Numbered from the stretch's first letter, positions 1 through 5,804 are shown. The stretch is 6,639 bases of DNA from Ruminococcaceae bacterium UBA3451 (GCA_002378845.1 DFRY01000040.1:1472-8110); one strand, 5' to 3'. Numbers and translations are program-made. Notes: generated by a model from the sequence alone, not told the origin.

Positions 1-210
1 AGGAATATGCCCCGGGCGTGTAGACTGCGCGCCGATGTCAATCAAATCCGCGCCCTGCTTCTGCATTTCCAGCGCGTGCCGCAAGGCGTTTTCGGGCTGC
101 AGAAAGCGTCCGCCGTCGGAAAAGGAATCGGGGGTTACATTCAGAATCCCCATAACATAGGCTCGTTCGCCAAGGGGCATACGATACTGCCCCACTGAAA
201 ACACAGCCAT
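1..210 (-). CDS. folP: Dihydropteroate synthase, N-terminal 70 residues (runs off the window)
   Basis: This enzyme condenses 6-hydroxymethyl-7,8-dihydropterin pyrophosphate with p-aminobenzoate to give 7,8-dihydropteroate in cytoplasmic folate synthesis, and is the sulfonamide target. The reverse-strand translation begins MAVFSVGQYRMPLGERAYVM and shows the family's first signature, GILNVTPDSFSDGG (residues 21-34), with the conserved Asn24 and the usual first barrel strand. The next signature follows as DIGAQSTRPG (58-67), where most family members have DIGGESTRPG. The start is fixed by a GGAGGG Shine-Dalgarno site at 219-224, inside the end of folE, eight bases before the ATG. The ATG shares one base with the folE stop (TGATG), so the two genes are probably translationally coupled. 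About three quarters of the protein lies beyond position 1. Family assignment is firm; the completeness of the gene is unknown. Confidence 0.95.
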   Translation of the reverse strand, partial: MAVFSVGQYRMPLGERAYVMGILNVTPDSFSDGGRFLQPENALRHALEMQKQGADLIDIGAQSTRPGHIP

Positions 211-779
211 CAGCGAATCCCTCCGTTCAGCAAAGACATGACTTCCGCACGGCTCTTCGCGTCCGTCCGCATAATGCCGCGCAGAGCGGATGTCTGCGTT
301 TTGGCACCGGCCGCGCGCGCGCCGCGCATGGTCATGCACAAATGCTCGGCTTCAATCACAACCGCAACGCCGTAAGGCTGCAAATTATCGTAAAGGAAAT
401 CGGCAATCTGCGCCGTCAGGCGCTCCTGCACCTGCGGGCGTTTGGCGAAGCAGTCTACAATACGCGCAAATTTAGAAAGCCCGATAATTTTGCCGCCCTT
501 CGGAATATAAGCGATGTGCGCTTTCCCCACAAACGGAAGCAGATGGTGTTCACACACCGAATAAAGCGGTATGTCGCGCACAATTACCAGTTCCTCGTGT
601 TGCTGGGGCTCGTTGAATATCTTTAAATACCGTTTGGGGTCGTCTTCCAGTCCGGAAAAAATTTCGGCATACATATTGGCAACGCGCGTCGGCGTTTCCA
701 AAAGGCCTTCGCGTTCCGGGTTTTCCCCGACTGCGCACAGTAGTTCCCGTACGGCGGCTTCAATTCTGTTTTTATCCAT
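210..779 (-). CDS. folE: GTP cyclohydrolase I (type IA)
   Basis: It converts GTP to 7,8-dihydroneopterin triphosphate plus formate, the first step of folate/pterin synthesis, in the cytoplasm. The protein has 189 residues, normal for the bacterial family. Zinc ligands are visible as Cys76 and His79 in SVCEHHLLPF and Cys148 in EAEHLCMTMRG. His78, next to the first ligand pair, and the C-terminal signature around residues 149-168 (MTMRGAR...KTQTSALRG) are also present. That signature reads ARAAGA where many homologues have a VKKPGS-like stretch, a mild variation. The open frame extends 15 codons further upstream, but I place the start at 779 because AGGAGGA lies nine bases before this ATG and homologues begin close to this point. 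It is the first gene of a folE-folP unit driven by the promoter at 859-887. No truncation or frameshift is seen. Confidence 0.96.
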   Translation of the reverse strand: MDKNRIEAAVRELLCAVGENPEREGLLETPTRVANMYAEIFSGLEDDPKRYLKIFNEPQQHEELVIVRDIPLYSVCEHHLLPFVGKAHIAYIPKGGKIIGLSKFARIVDCFAKRPQVQERLTAQIADFLYDNLQPYGVAVVIEAEHLCMTMRGARAAGAKTQTSALRGIMRTDAKSRAEVMSLLNGGIR

Positions 780-787
780 TGTGCTTG

Positions 788-794
788 TCCTCCT
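788..794 (-). promoter_or_regulatory. Ribosome binding site deciding the folE start
   Basis: The reverse strand reads AGGAGGA followed by an eight-base gap and ATG at 779. This near-consensus Shine-Dalgarno site favours the internal ATG over the upstream in-frame ATG at 824, which has no comparable site. Confidence 0.85.
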
Positions 795-825
795 GAATCG
801 CGGTGCCCGGAAATTCGAGCCCACG

Positions 826-843
826 TTGACCGGATTTGACCGG
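826..843. repeat. Short tandem repeat in the folE leader (two TTGACCGG units, 10-base period)
   Basis: TTGACCGG occurs at 826-833 and again at 836-843, so on the transcribed strand the leader contains CCGGTCAA twice in direct order, one helical turn apart. It lies between the predicted transcription start (about 852) and the folE ribosome site. Several CCGG units in the leader could also form small alternative stems. Function is unknown; it could be a binding site, an RNA fold or chance. Confidence 0.5.
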
Positions 844-858
844 CCGAATGATGCACAT

Positions 859-887
859 AGTATATCACACTAGACGATAAACATCAA
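859..887 (-). promoter_or_regulatory. Sigma-A type promoter for folE-folP
   Basis: On the reverse strand TTGATG (882-887) is followed after 17 bases by TATACT (859-864); both hexamers are close to the vegetative consensus. Transcription should begin near 852, giving a leader of roughly 70 bases before the folE ATG. The promoter lies just beyond the terminator of the upstream lipoprotein gene, so the folate unit appears independently transcribed. Confidence 0.75.
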
Positions 888-892
888 TTTTG

Positions 893-922
893 CAAAAAGC
901 CCGCAGGTATACCTGCGGGCTT
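893..922 (-). terminator. Intrinsic terminator after the transglutaminase-like lipoprotein gene
   Basis: Positions 897-922 are a perfect 26-base palindrome centred between 909 and 910, with GC-rich arms built on AGCCCGCAGG. On the reverse strand the right arm is followed directly by a run of T residues (plus-strand A run 894-898). It starts 25 bases after the stop codon of the lipoprotein gene. On the plus strand the T run is displaced and interrupted by CGAA, so termination is most convincing in the minus direction. Confidence 0.88.
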
Positions 923-946
923 CGAATTTTTATTTAAATTGAATCA

Positions 947-2494
947 TTAATAAGTAAGAAACACGGTAAGACCGCGGTCGGGCTGGTCGGCAAGGTACTT
1001 TATACTGTTCAGCGGTATTTGATTTTTCATGTCCGCATTGTGGTTGGCTTCATTTAGTAACGTCATAAGCTTATAGGGGGAAGTTTTCACCATTCCGTTC
1101 AAAGTTTGGGTATAGTCGGTGCTCTCCTCTACATAGAAGGAAACGGATTCTTTTTTCTGATTGGCCGCGGCAACAATTGTGCTGACCGCCGTGCTGTCAT
1201 CTTTACTGTTTATATCGGTAAGGTGAATTCCCTTCGCCTTGAAATAGTTTGCGTCCGTAGCAGTACAGGCCGGCATGGAAAGATTGCATCCCACCGCCGC
1301 GCTGCCGTCCGAACCGTCAATCTGTGCGTCGGTCAGCGTAGCCGCATTGGGAAAAACGGTGTGCGACTGCTGAATTACGGCATCGGTTACATTAAAATAA
1401 TTGTATACGGTCGGGTTGTTGTCACACCACGTAACGTCAAGATGATACCATTTCCCGTCAATACGCATCAGGTTCCACATATGGTTTACACTTTTGCTCT
1501 GCCCGCTTACCAACATGGACTGCAGCCCCGCATAGCTGGACAGCAGCTGCATGGAACGAGAGTACCCTTCGCACACCACGTTGCCTTCTACCAAAGCACC
1601 GTAAGCGGTAAACGCCTTCCAAAGGGAGTTGTCGGTTGCCGCCGCATTATTGTACACACAGTTTTTCGTCAGGTAATCGAACAGATAAAGTTCGCGGTCC
1701 AGCTCGTTTAAGCCGGACGGCATTGCCTTTATAATCGCGGTAACCTTTGCGTTCATCTGCTGAATCATAGCATTGCACTGATCCTGCGGAACAACGGAAT
1801 ATAACTGAAAGTAGGTGTCCGTACTGTTGTATCCATAAGAAAAGGCGTTGGCTATCCAGAACACCTGCGGGTTGTCATTCAGAAACGCCATCATGGCAAC
1901 CCGAAGCTGTGCTTCTGATAAATGTGCATTATTAATCTCTATTCGTTCCGTAGGATAATACCCGGAAGAGTTCGGCTGCAATGCCAGCTTGTACGCGCTT
2001 TTCATAATACCGTTATATAAGTTGCGGCTGACCGTGTCCGGCAGAGCGTTGTATCCGGCACGCTGGTCGATATGGGAATATGCCGCTACCGTTGCCGTAT
2101 TTTGGGTAACGGCAAGCCGCGCGGCATTTTGCGTGGACTGTTCTTCCGTAATTTTCTTAACGGATTGATTGCCGGCCGAAGCTTTCGTAGTCGCCGTCTT
2201 TTGTGCTTTCTGCGCCGGTTTTACCGGAGCAACGGAGGAAGCCTGTGAGCGAACCACTGCGGAGCTTACCTTCGGTGTTTCGGAAGAAGCCGCCGAAGCC
2301 GGCGACGAAGAAACCGGAGGCTGAGAAGATGCCGTACTTTGTTCCGACGAAACGGGAAGAGAAATAGACGGGTCCGAAACCAGGCTGCCGAGCAGCTGCC
2401 CCTGGCACCCGGTCAGTGGTAGTACCAGAATTGCCGCGGCCAATGTACCGGCGACAAAAATTTTCACCCGATTAAGACGAAAAAAAGAGTTCAT
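947..2494 (-). CDS. Secreted lipoprotein with transglutaminase-like (cysteine protease fold) domain
   Basis: The 515-residue product begins with a lipoprotein signal: basic N-region, hydrophobic stretch about residues 12-26, and lipobox L27-T-G-C30, so the mature protein should be anchored by lipidated Cys30 on the outer face of the membrane. Residues about 40-110 are a Ser/Ala/Pro/Gln/Lys-rich low-complexity linker. A transglutaminase-core domain follows at about 265-355, with a visible triad of Cys308 (NVVCEGYS), His338 (SVNHMWN) and Asp353 (HLDVTW). Residues 130-260 and 360-515 match nothing I can name. Bacterial proteins of this type are variously proteases, peptide-bond or crosslinking enzymes, or inactive scaffolds; the substrate cannot be read here, though a cell-wall or surface role fits the location. 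The start is supported by the signal sequence and a modest GGGGG ribosome site. The gene stands alone between its own promoter and terminator. Confidence 0.88.
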   Translation of the reverse strand: MNSFFRLNRVKIFVAGTLAAAILVLPLTGCQGQLLGSLVSDPSISLPVSSEQSTASSQPPVSSSPASAASSETPKVSSAVVRSQASSVAPVKPAQKAQKTATTKASAGNQSVKKITEEQSTQNAARLAVTQNTATVAAYSHIDQRAGYNALPDTVSRNLYNGIMKSAYKLALQPNSSGYYPTERIEINNAHLSEAQLRVAMMAFLNDNPQVFWIANAFSYGYNSTDTYFQLYSVVPQDQCNAMIQQMNAKVTAIIKAMPSGLNELDRELYLFDYLTKNCVYNNAAATDNSLWKAFTAYGALVEGNVVCEGYSRSMQLLSSYAGLQSMLVSGQSKSVNHMWNLMRIDGKWYHLDVTWCDNNPTVYNYFNVTDAVIQQSHTVFPNAATLTDAQIDGSDGSAAVGCNLSMPACTATDANYFKAKGIHLTDINSKDDSTAVSTIVAAANQKKESVSFYVEESTDYTQTLNGMVKTSPYKLMTLLNEANHNADMKNQIPLNSIKYLADQPDRGLTVFLTY

Positions 2495-2546
2495 TTCCCA
2501 TTCCCCCGCTTTTCAACTCTGTTTTCTGTTATATGTTATTTGTTTT

Positions 2547-2574
2547 ATTATAGCACGCACGGAAACAAAGTAAA
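2547..2574 (-). promoter_or_regulatory. Probable promoter of the transglutaminase-like lipoprotein gene
   Basis: A perfect TATAAT lies on the reverse strand at 2547-2552, with TTTACT at 2569-2574 as a 4/6 match to the -35 consensus after a 16-base spacer. Transcription would start near 2540, about 46 bases before the ATG. It is just downstream of the tRNA-Tyr terminator, which supports a separate transcript. Confidence 0.6.
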
Positions 2575-2595
2575 GTTAGTAAAAAAGAGAATAGG

Positions 2596-2632
2596 TAAAA
2601 TAAAAAGATCTGCAAAGTACTTTGCAGATCTT
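2596..2632 (-). terminator. Intrinsic terminator of the tRNA-Tyr gene
   Basis: Positions 2605-2632 form a perfect 28-base palindrome (left arm AAGATCTGCAAAGT), three bases beyond the encoded CCA end of the tRNA. On the reverse strand it continues into TTTTATTTT (plus 2597-2606). The stem is long but AT-rich. The arrangement is that of a single-gene tRNA transcript. Confidence 0.85.
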
Positions 2633-2635
2633 AAA

Positions 2636-2721
2636 TGGTGGGAGAGGATGGATTCGGACCATCGAAGCGATAAAGCAACAGATTTACAGTCTGCCCCCTT
2701 TGGCCACTCGGGAACTCTCCC
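2636..2721 (-). tRNA. tRNA-Tyr, anticodon GUA
   Basis: The 86-base gene folds as a class II tRNA. The acceptor stem pairs GGGAGAG (5' end at 2721) with CTCTCCC, followed by discriminator A (2639) and an encoded CCA (2636-2638). The D arm carries the CCCGAGTGGCCAAAGGGGGC pattern typical of bacterial tRNA-Tyr. The anticodon loop is CTGTAAA with GTA at 2685-2687 between pairing GCAGA and TCTGT. A long variable arm follows. The T stem is GATGG/CCATC with a seven-base loop TCCGAAT, where position 55 is C instead of the nearly universal U (pseudouridine). A strong terminator follows and a promoter lies upstream, so it is transcribed alone. Identity is firm; whether this copy is fully functional is less certain because of C55. 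Confidence 0.95.
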
Positions 2722-2737
2722 AAATATAAGTTTATGT

Positions 2738-2773
2738 TTTGCACAGCGGAGAAAATTATCCCCGCTGTGCAAA
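2738..2773 (-). repeat. 12-base inverted repeat (hairpin) between the regulator stop codon and tRNA-Tyr
   Basis: TTTGCACAGCGG (2738-2749) and CCGCTGTGCAAA (2762-2773) are perfect reverse complements separated by 12 bases. The hairpin is 44 bases after the regulator's stop codon, so it could end that transcript, but neither strand has a U-tract after it (reverse strand continues ACATAAAC). It also starts almost exactly where transcription from the tRNA promoter should start, so it may form the 5' end of the tRNA precursor leader. A weak terminator and a leader stem are both open possibilities. Confidence 0.7.
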
Positions 2774-2778
2774 CGCAA

Positions 2779-2809
2779 ATTATAGCATACAGCTTTATTT
2801 CGCGGCCAA
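2779..2809 (-). promoter_or_regulatory. Probable extended -10 promoter for tRNA-Tyr
   Basis: The reverse strand shows TGCTATAAT: a perfect TATAAT at 2779-2784 with the upstream TG of an extended -10 element (2786-2787). A weak -35-like TTGGCC sits at 2804-2809 with a long 19-base spacer, so activity would rest mainly on the extended -10. Transcription would begin near 2772, about 50 bases before the mature tRNA 5' end. Confidence 0.6.
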
Positions 2810-2817
2810 CGCAATCG

Positions 2818-3792
2818 TCAGCAATCTATATGCATTACAATATTCTGAGGATAATCGCCGAATTTTTCTCCAAACAGGTTTAATCCTCCAATATAGCGTG
2901 CATCCGGCTTAATTTCAATGCGAAATGAAATATAAGACCCGGACTCCAACTGCAATTCATCAATACAAACCGGTTTATTGCAAGGCACTTCATCCAAATA
3001 GGATCCTTCCCGGTTGACACTGATTGTTTTTAACAAACCGTACTGCGTACTGCCGTCGGTCCACCATTCCGGAGTGAGCTTTCCACGGCGGCCGCCATAA
3101 TCGCCGGAAGATACATATGTTACAATTTCGTGTTGATTGATGGAAAATGTAATTTCAGAGGGCCAGATATTCCGGTAGCCCGGTGCTTCGGAGCAAATTT
3201 CTAAACTGAAGGAAATATATTTGGGCAAAAGAGATTTTGATAAGAAGTGATTCGGGAAGCGATACTCAATAAACCCCTGCTGAAGCCAAATCAGCTGGGT
3301 ATTAATCCGTTTGGGCGAAAAGAAAACGCGTGGATTATCCTGAGTTTCAATATAATCGTTTTCGTCTGCCAACCCGCAGGTGGGCCGAATATCACAGTCA
3401 AAATACTGCCCAATCGGCATGTCGATTGTGTGTGAAGCGGTATGCAGAATTTCATCCTGCCTGTTCAGCAGAATAAATAAATCCTCTGTACTTGCGCTGC
3501 ACACTCGCTGTGACCCACGAATCCCGGGAAGAGATTCCGTTACAATCAGGCCCGCATCCTCCAGTGATTTTACATGGAATGCTGTTGATGAAATCGGAAT
3601 TTTCAGCCGTTCGGAAATTTCCACAATATTTAAGGATTGATATTTTAACAGCTTTAAAATTTTAACACGTATAGAAGAAGAGAGCGCTTTCCCAATCTTT
3701 TCAAACTGTGCATAAGATGTTTCGTCTTCCGCATTCAGAACAATGTGACGGTCAATTTTATCGTTATAATAACTTTCATGCTGTTTTTCCAT
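2818..3792 (-). CDS. ArsR-like winged helix-turn-helix transcriptional regulator with a large C-terminal domain
   Basis: The 324-residue cytoplasmic protein has an N-terminal winged-helix DNA-binding domain at about residues 28-105: helix EKIGKALSSSIRVKILKLL, then ERLKIPISSTAFHVKSLEDAG with the probable recognition helix near 68-82, then a wing (RGSQRVCSA). This is the ArsR-type arrangement, but classical ArsR proteins are near 100 residues and no metal-binding Cys motif is seen in the DNA-binding part. Residues about 120-324 form a separate, probably beta-rich domain, ending in a GGLNLFGEKFGDYPQNI motif that I recall from a family of predicted regulators found beside glycoside hydrolases in Firmicutes. 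I infer that it senses a sugar or oligosaccharide. It diverges from the GH2/GH43 genes, and operator-like repeats flank both promoters, pointing to local control and autoregulation. The ribosome site is weak (AAGAG). Whether it represses or activates is not visible. Confidence 0.82.
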   Translation of the reverse strand: MEKQHESYYNDKIDRHIVLNAEDETSYAQFEKIGKALSSSIRVKILKLLKYQSLNIVEISERLKIPISSTAFHVKSLEDAGLIVTESLPGIRGSQRVCSASTEDLFILLNRQDEILHTASHTIDMPIGQYFDCDIRPTCGLADENDYIETQDNPRVFFSPKRINTQLIWLQQGFIEYRFPNHFLSKSLLPKYISFSLEICSEAPGYRNIWPSEITFSINQHEIVTYVSSGDYGGRRGKLTPEWWTDGSTQYGLLKTISVNREGSYLDEVPCNKPVCIDELQLESGSYISFRIEIKPDARYIGGLNLFGEKFGDYPQNIVMHIDC

Positions 3793-3842
3793 CTTAAAAT
3801 CTCTTTTCTTTATACTGAATACTGAGATATTGGGATAAAAAA

Positions 3843-3870
3843 ATTATATCACAAATCCGAAAAAAATCAA
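3843..3870 (-). promoter_or_regulatory. Probable promoter of the winged-helix regulator gene
   Basis: On the reverse strand TTGATT (3865-3870) and TATAAT (3843-3848) are separated by 16 bases. Transcription would start near 3836, leaving a leader of about 43 bases. An operator-like element ends at its upstream edge (3872-3886), next to the -35 box, consistent with autoregulation. Confidence 0.65.
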
Positions 3871-3871
3871 T

Positions 3872-3886
3872 TTATTACTGTAAAGT
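3872..3886. promoter_or_regulatory. Operator-like element, copy 1 (regulator promoter side)
   Basis: TTATTACTGTAAAGT shares its first 12 bases exactly with the perfect palindrome at 4019-4033; the right half arm is degraded (GTAAAGT against GTAATAA). It lies one base upstream of the regulator's -35 box. A further GTAAT half site is present at 3888-3892. Binding by the adjacent regulator is an inference from position and repetition. Confidence 0.6.
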
Positions 3887-3967
3887 TGTAATTAAACCAG
3901 CATTTTGCAATATAACTTTTTGTCTTATATGTAAATTATAACAAAAAACAAATAATATTACTAATTC

Positions 3968-3982
3968 TATTGACAGTAATAT
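3968..3982. promoter_or_regulatory. Operator-like element, copy 2 (over the GH2 -35 box)
   Basis: Read on the reverse strand, the stretch contains TATTACTGT, identical to nine bases of the other two copies; the other arm matches at 4 of 7 positions. It covers the TTGACA -35 hexamer (3970-3975), so a protein bound here would be expected to block RNA polymerase. It is the weakest of the three copies, and part of its deviation is the -35 box itself. Confidence 0.5.
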
Positions 3983-3998
3983 TGAAAAGAAGTATGAT
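3970..3998 (+). promoter_or_regulatory. Strong sigma-A type promoter for the GH2-GH43 genes
   Basis: A perfect TTGACA (3970-3975) is followed after exactly 17 bases by TATGAT (3993-3998). Transcription would begin near 4005, about 50 bases before the GH2 ATG. A promoter this close to consensus normally needs a repressor to keep it quiet, in keeping with the operator-like repeats at 3968-3982 and 4019-4033. Confidence 0.8.
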
Positions 3999-4010
3999 AC
4001 AGAAAACAAA

Positions 4011-4033
4011 TTATTACATTATTACTGTAATAA
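4011..4033. promoter_or_regulatory. Operator-like element, copy 3: perfect palindrome with an adjoining half site
   Basis: Positions 4019-4033 read TTATTACTGTAATAA, a perfect 15-base palindrome around a central T (4026). A further half site, TTATTAC, lies directly before it at 4011-4017, giving TTATTAC units at an eight-base step. The element sits at about +14 to +29 from the expected GH2 transcription start, a usual place for a repressor roadblock. It is the best copy in the window and probably the main site of the divergent regulator, by inference. Confidence 0.65.
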
Positions 4034-4044
4034 ATATATGATTC

Positions 4045-4050
4045 GAGGGG
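4045..4050 (+). promoter_or_regulatory. Ribosome binding site deciding the GH2 start
   Basis: GAGGGG ends five bases before the ATG at 4056. The alternative in-frame ATG at 4038 has only AT-rich operator sequence in front of it, so 4056 is chosen. Confidence 0.75.
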
Positions 4051-4055
4051 AATAC

Positions 4056-5804
4056 ATGACAAAATTCTATAAAAAAAATTATCCAAGGCCACAATTAGTT
4101 AGAGAATCTTACATATCCCTGAACGGAGAATGGGCATTTCTCTTCGATTATTACAACAAAGGTGAAATTAACGGTTGGTTTAACGGATTTACCGAAGGCA
4201 CGATTAACGTACCCTTCTCGTATGAATCAAAGCTGAGCGGCATTGGCACCGACCAGCAATGCGAAAGCGTATGGTATTGTAAACAAGCGAAATTCCCGCA
4301 CACTGCCGAAGAACGGGTTCTGCTGAACCTTGAGGGCTGCGATTACCTGACAAAGTTATGGGTAAACGGTCGGTTTATTGGGGAACATTCCGGTGGATAT
4401 ACCCGTTTCAGCTTTGACATTACCAACGCGTTAAACGACGATGCTGCCGTAATCGTAATTCAGGCAAACGATAGTAAAAACACTGCGCAGCCAAGGGGAA
4501 AGCAGCGCTGGCTAGACGAAAATTATGACTGCTGGTACACACAAACCACCGGAATCTGGAAAACAGTATGGGCAGAGGTCGTTAACGAAGCCCATTTAAA
4601 GCAAGTAAAAATAACCCCCAAATACGACGAAAACAGCGTTCGCTTTGAATATCAGGTCGGAGAAAAAGCCGAAGGAAACTTAGAGCTTGAAACAATCATA
4701 ACGTTTCGTGATACCGTAATCTGCCAGACCAGGGAACCGGTTTTGCGTCCGTTTTTTTCCCGGACGTTCAGTCTGATTCATGATTTTACAAAGTGGAAAG
4801 TAAAATACTGGTCTCCGAATTCGCCCAATCTTTATGATGTTGAAATTCGTATCTACCGGAACGGAGTACTGGCTGACCGTGTTGGCTCCTATTTTGGAGT
4901 TAGGAAAATTTCATCCGATACCGGCCGGTTCACCCTTAACAATATGGAAATTTACCTTAAAATGGTGCTCGACCAGGGGTACTGGGCAGACGGTCTGCTC
5001 ACCCCGCCGGATGAAGAAACCCTCCTTACCGATTTAAAAAAAGCGCTTGAATACGGTTACAACGGCATTCGCAAACACCAGAAAATCGAAGACGAAAGGT
5101 TTTATTACTGGGCGGATGTGTTGGGCGTGCTGGTTTGGTGCGAAAGTCCCTCCACATATGAGTTTAACTCAGAAGCCGTTCAGAAGTTTACTTCGGAGTG
5201 GATTTCGATTGTTGAGCAGCACTACAACCACCCAAGCGTTGTTACATGGGTTCCTTTCAACGAGTCATGGGGACTGCCCCGAATTTACACCGACAAAGAA
5301 CAGCAAAACTTTACCAAGGAAATTTACTACCTTACAAAATCACTGGATCCAACCCGCCCGGTTATTACGAACGACGGCTGGGAACATACCATATCCGACA
5401 TGCTCACTCTTCACGATTATGCCTCTGACGGCCGCACACTGTTGCAGCACTGGAATCACAAGGATTCTATCTTAAACGGGGACGAATCCTTCAATGACGA
5501 ACGGTTTGCTTTGGCAAAAGGACATTCTTATTGCGGGCAGCCCATTCTATTAAGTGAATTTGGAGGAATTGCTTTTCAGGCGGAAAGCGGCTGGGGATAT
5601 GGACAAGCAGAAAGCGAAGAAGAAAACTTTTTGAACCGGTTCCGTTCTTTAATTGACGCCATTGCAAAACTGGATTTTGTATGCGGATTTTGTTACACCG
5701 AGCTGACCGACGTTCAGCAAGAGATGAACGGACACATGAATATGGACCGAATGGATAAAATCGATCCGAAAAAAATCCGTGAAATTCTGGAAAGTATCGG
5801 TTAA
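4056..5804 (+). CDS. Glycoside hydrolase family 2 enzyme (beta-galactosidase/beta-glucuronidase type), cytoplasmic
   Basis: The 582-residue protein has the GH2 order. A sugar-binding jelly-roll fills about residues 15-185 (SLNGEW, WVNGRFIGEHSGGYTRF, TTGIWKTVWAE). An immunoglobulin-like sandwich follows at about 186-290, ending in SYFGVRKI, and a TIM barrel at about 295-582. Both retaining-mechanism glutamates are visible: acid/base Glu403 in PFNESWG and nucleophile Glu501 in LLSEFGG. Barrel motifs LDQGYWADGLLTPPDEE and NGIRKHQKIED match a short GH2 subgroup of about 580-600 residues, well below the roughly 1,000 of LacZ. There is no signal peptide, so it probably removes terminal sugars from imported oligosaccharides in the cytoplasm. 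The exact sugar (galactose, glucuronate, mannose or other) cannot be read. The next gene starts 13 bases after its stop with a ribosome site touching the stop codon, indicating one operon. Control probably acts through the operator-like repeats upstream. Confidence 0.92.
   Translation: MTKFYKKNYPRPQLVRESYISLNGEWAFLFDYYNKGEINGWFNGFTEGTINVPFSYESKLSGIGTDQQCESVWYCKQAKFPHTAEERVLLNLEGCDYLTKLWVNGRFIGEHSGGYTRFSFDITNALNDDAAVIVIQANDSKNTAQPRGKQRWLDENYDCWYTQTTGIWKTVWAEVVNEAHLKQVKITPKYDENSVRFEYQVGEKAEGNLELETIITFRDTVICQTREPVLRPFFSRTFSLIHDFTKWKVKYWSPNSPNLYDVEIRIYRNGVLADRVGSYFGVRKISSDTGRFTLNNMEIYLKMVLDQGYWADGLLTPPDEETLLTDLKKALEYGYNGIRKHQKIEDERFYYWADVLGVLVWCESPSTYEFNSEAVQKFTSEWISIVEQHYNHPSVVTWVPFNESWGLPRIYTDKEQQNFTKEIYYLTKSLDPTRPVITNDGWEHTISDMLTLHDYASDGRTLLQHWNHKDSILNGDESFNDERFALAKGHSYCGQPILLSEFGGIAFQAESGWGYGQAESEEENFLNRFRSLIDAIAKLDFVCGFCYTELTDVQQEMNGHMNMDRMDKIDPKKIREILESIG

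Noticed and set aside
795..858. Tetrahydrofolate riboswitch in the folE leader
   Set aside because: Such riboswitches occur before folate genes in clostridia, but I could not find the expected conserved core and long-range pairing in this short leader. A covariance-model search for THF riboswitches would decide.
1106..1711. A 201-residue plus-strand open frame
   Set aside because: It lies wholly opposite the triad-bearing part of the lipoprotein gene, has no recognisable motifs and no promoter or ribosome site; it is a shadow of that gene's codon use.
2548..2814. An 88-residue minus-strand open frame reading GRVPEWPKGADCKSVAL
   Set aside because: It is a translation across the tRNA-Tyr gene, a well-known type of spurious protein; it has no ribosome site and also covers the terminator and hairpin.
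2636..4055. Genomic island or prophage integrated at the tRNA-Tyr gene
   Set aside because: The neighbouring sugar locus is accessory in nature, but I see no integrase and no second copy of the tRNA 3' end on the sugar-locus side within the window. A search outside the window would be needed.
4038..4055. An earlier GH2 start at the ATG of 4038
   Set aside because: It lies five bases after the operator palindrome with no ribosome site, whereas the ATG at 4056 has GAGGGG at proper spacing and gives the N-terminus expected for the subgroup.
5047..5475. A 142-residue plus-strand frame inside the GH2 gene
   Set aside because: It is out of frame with the clearly conserved GH2 barrel and shows Ser/Thr/Arg-rich noise with no start signal.
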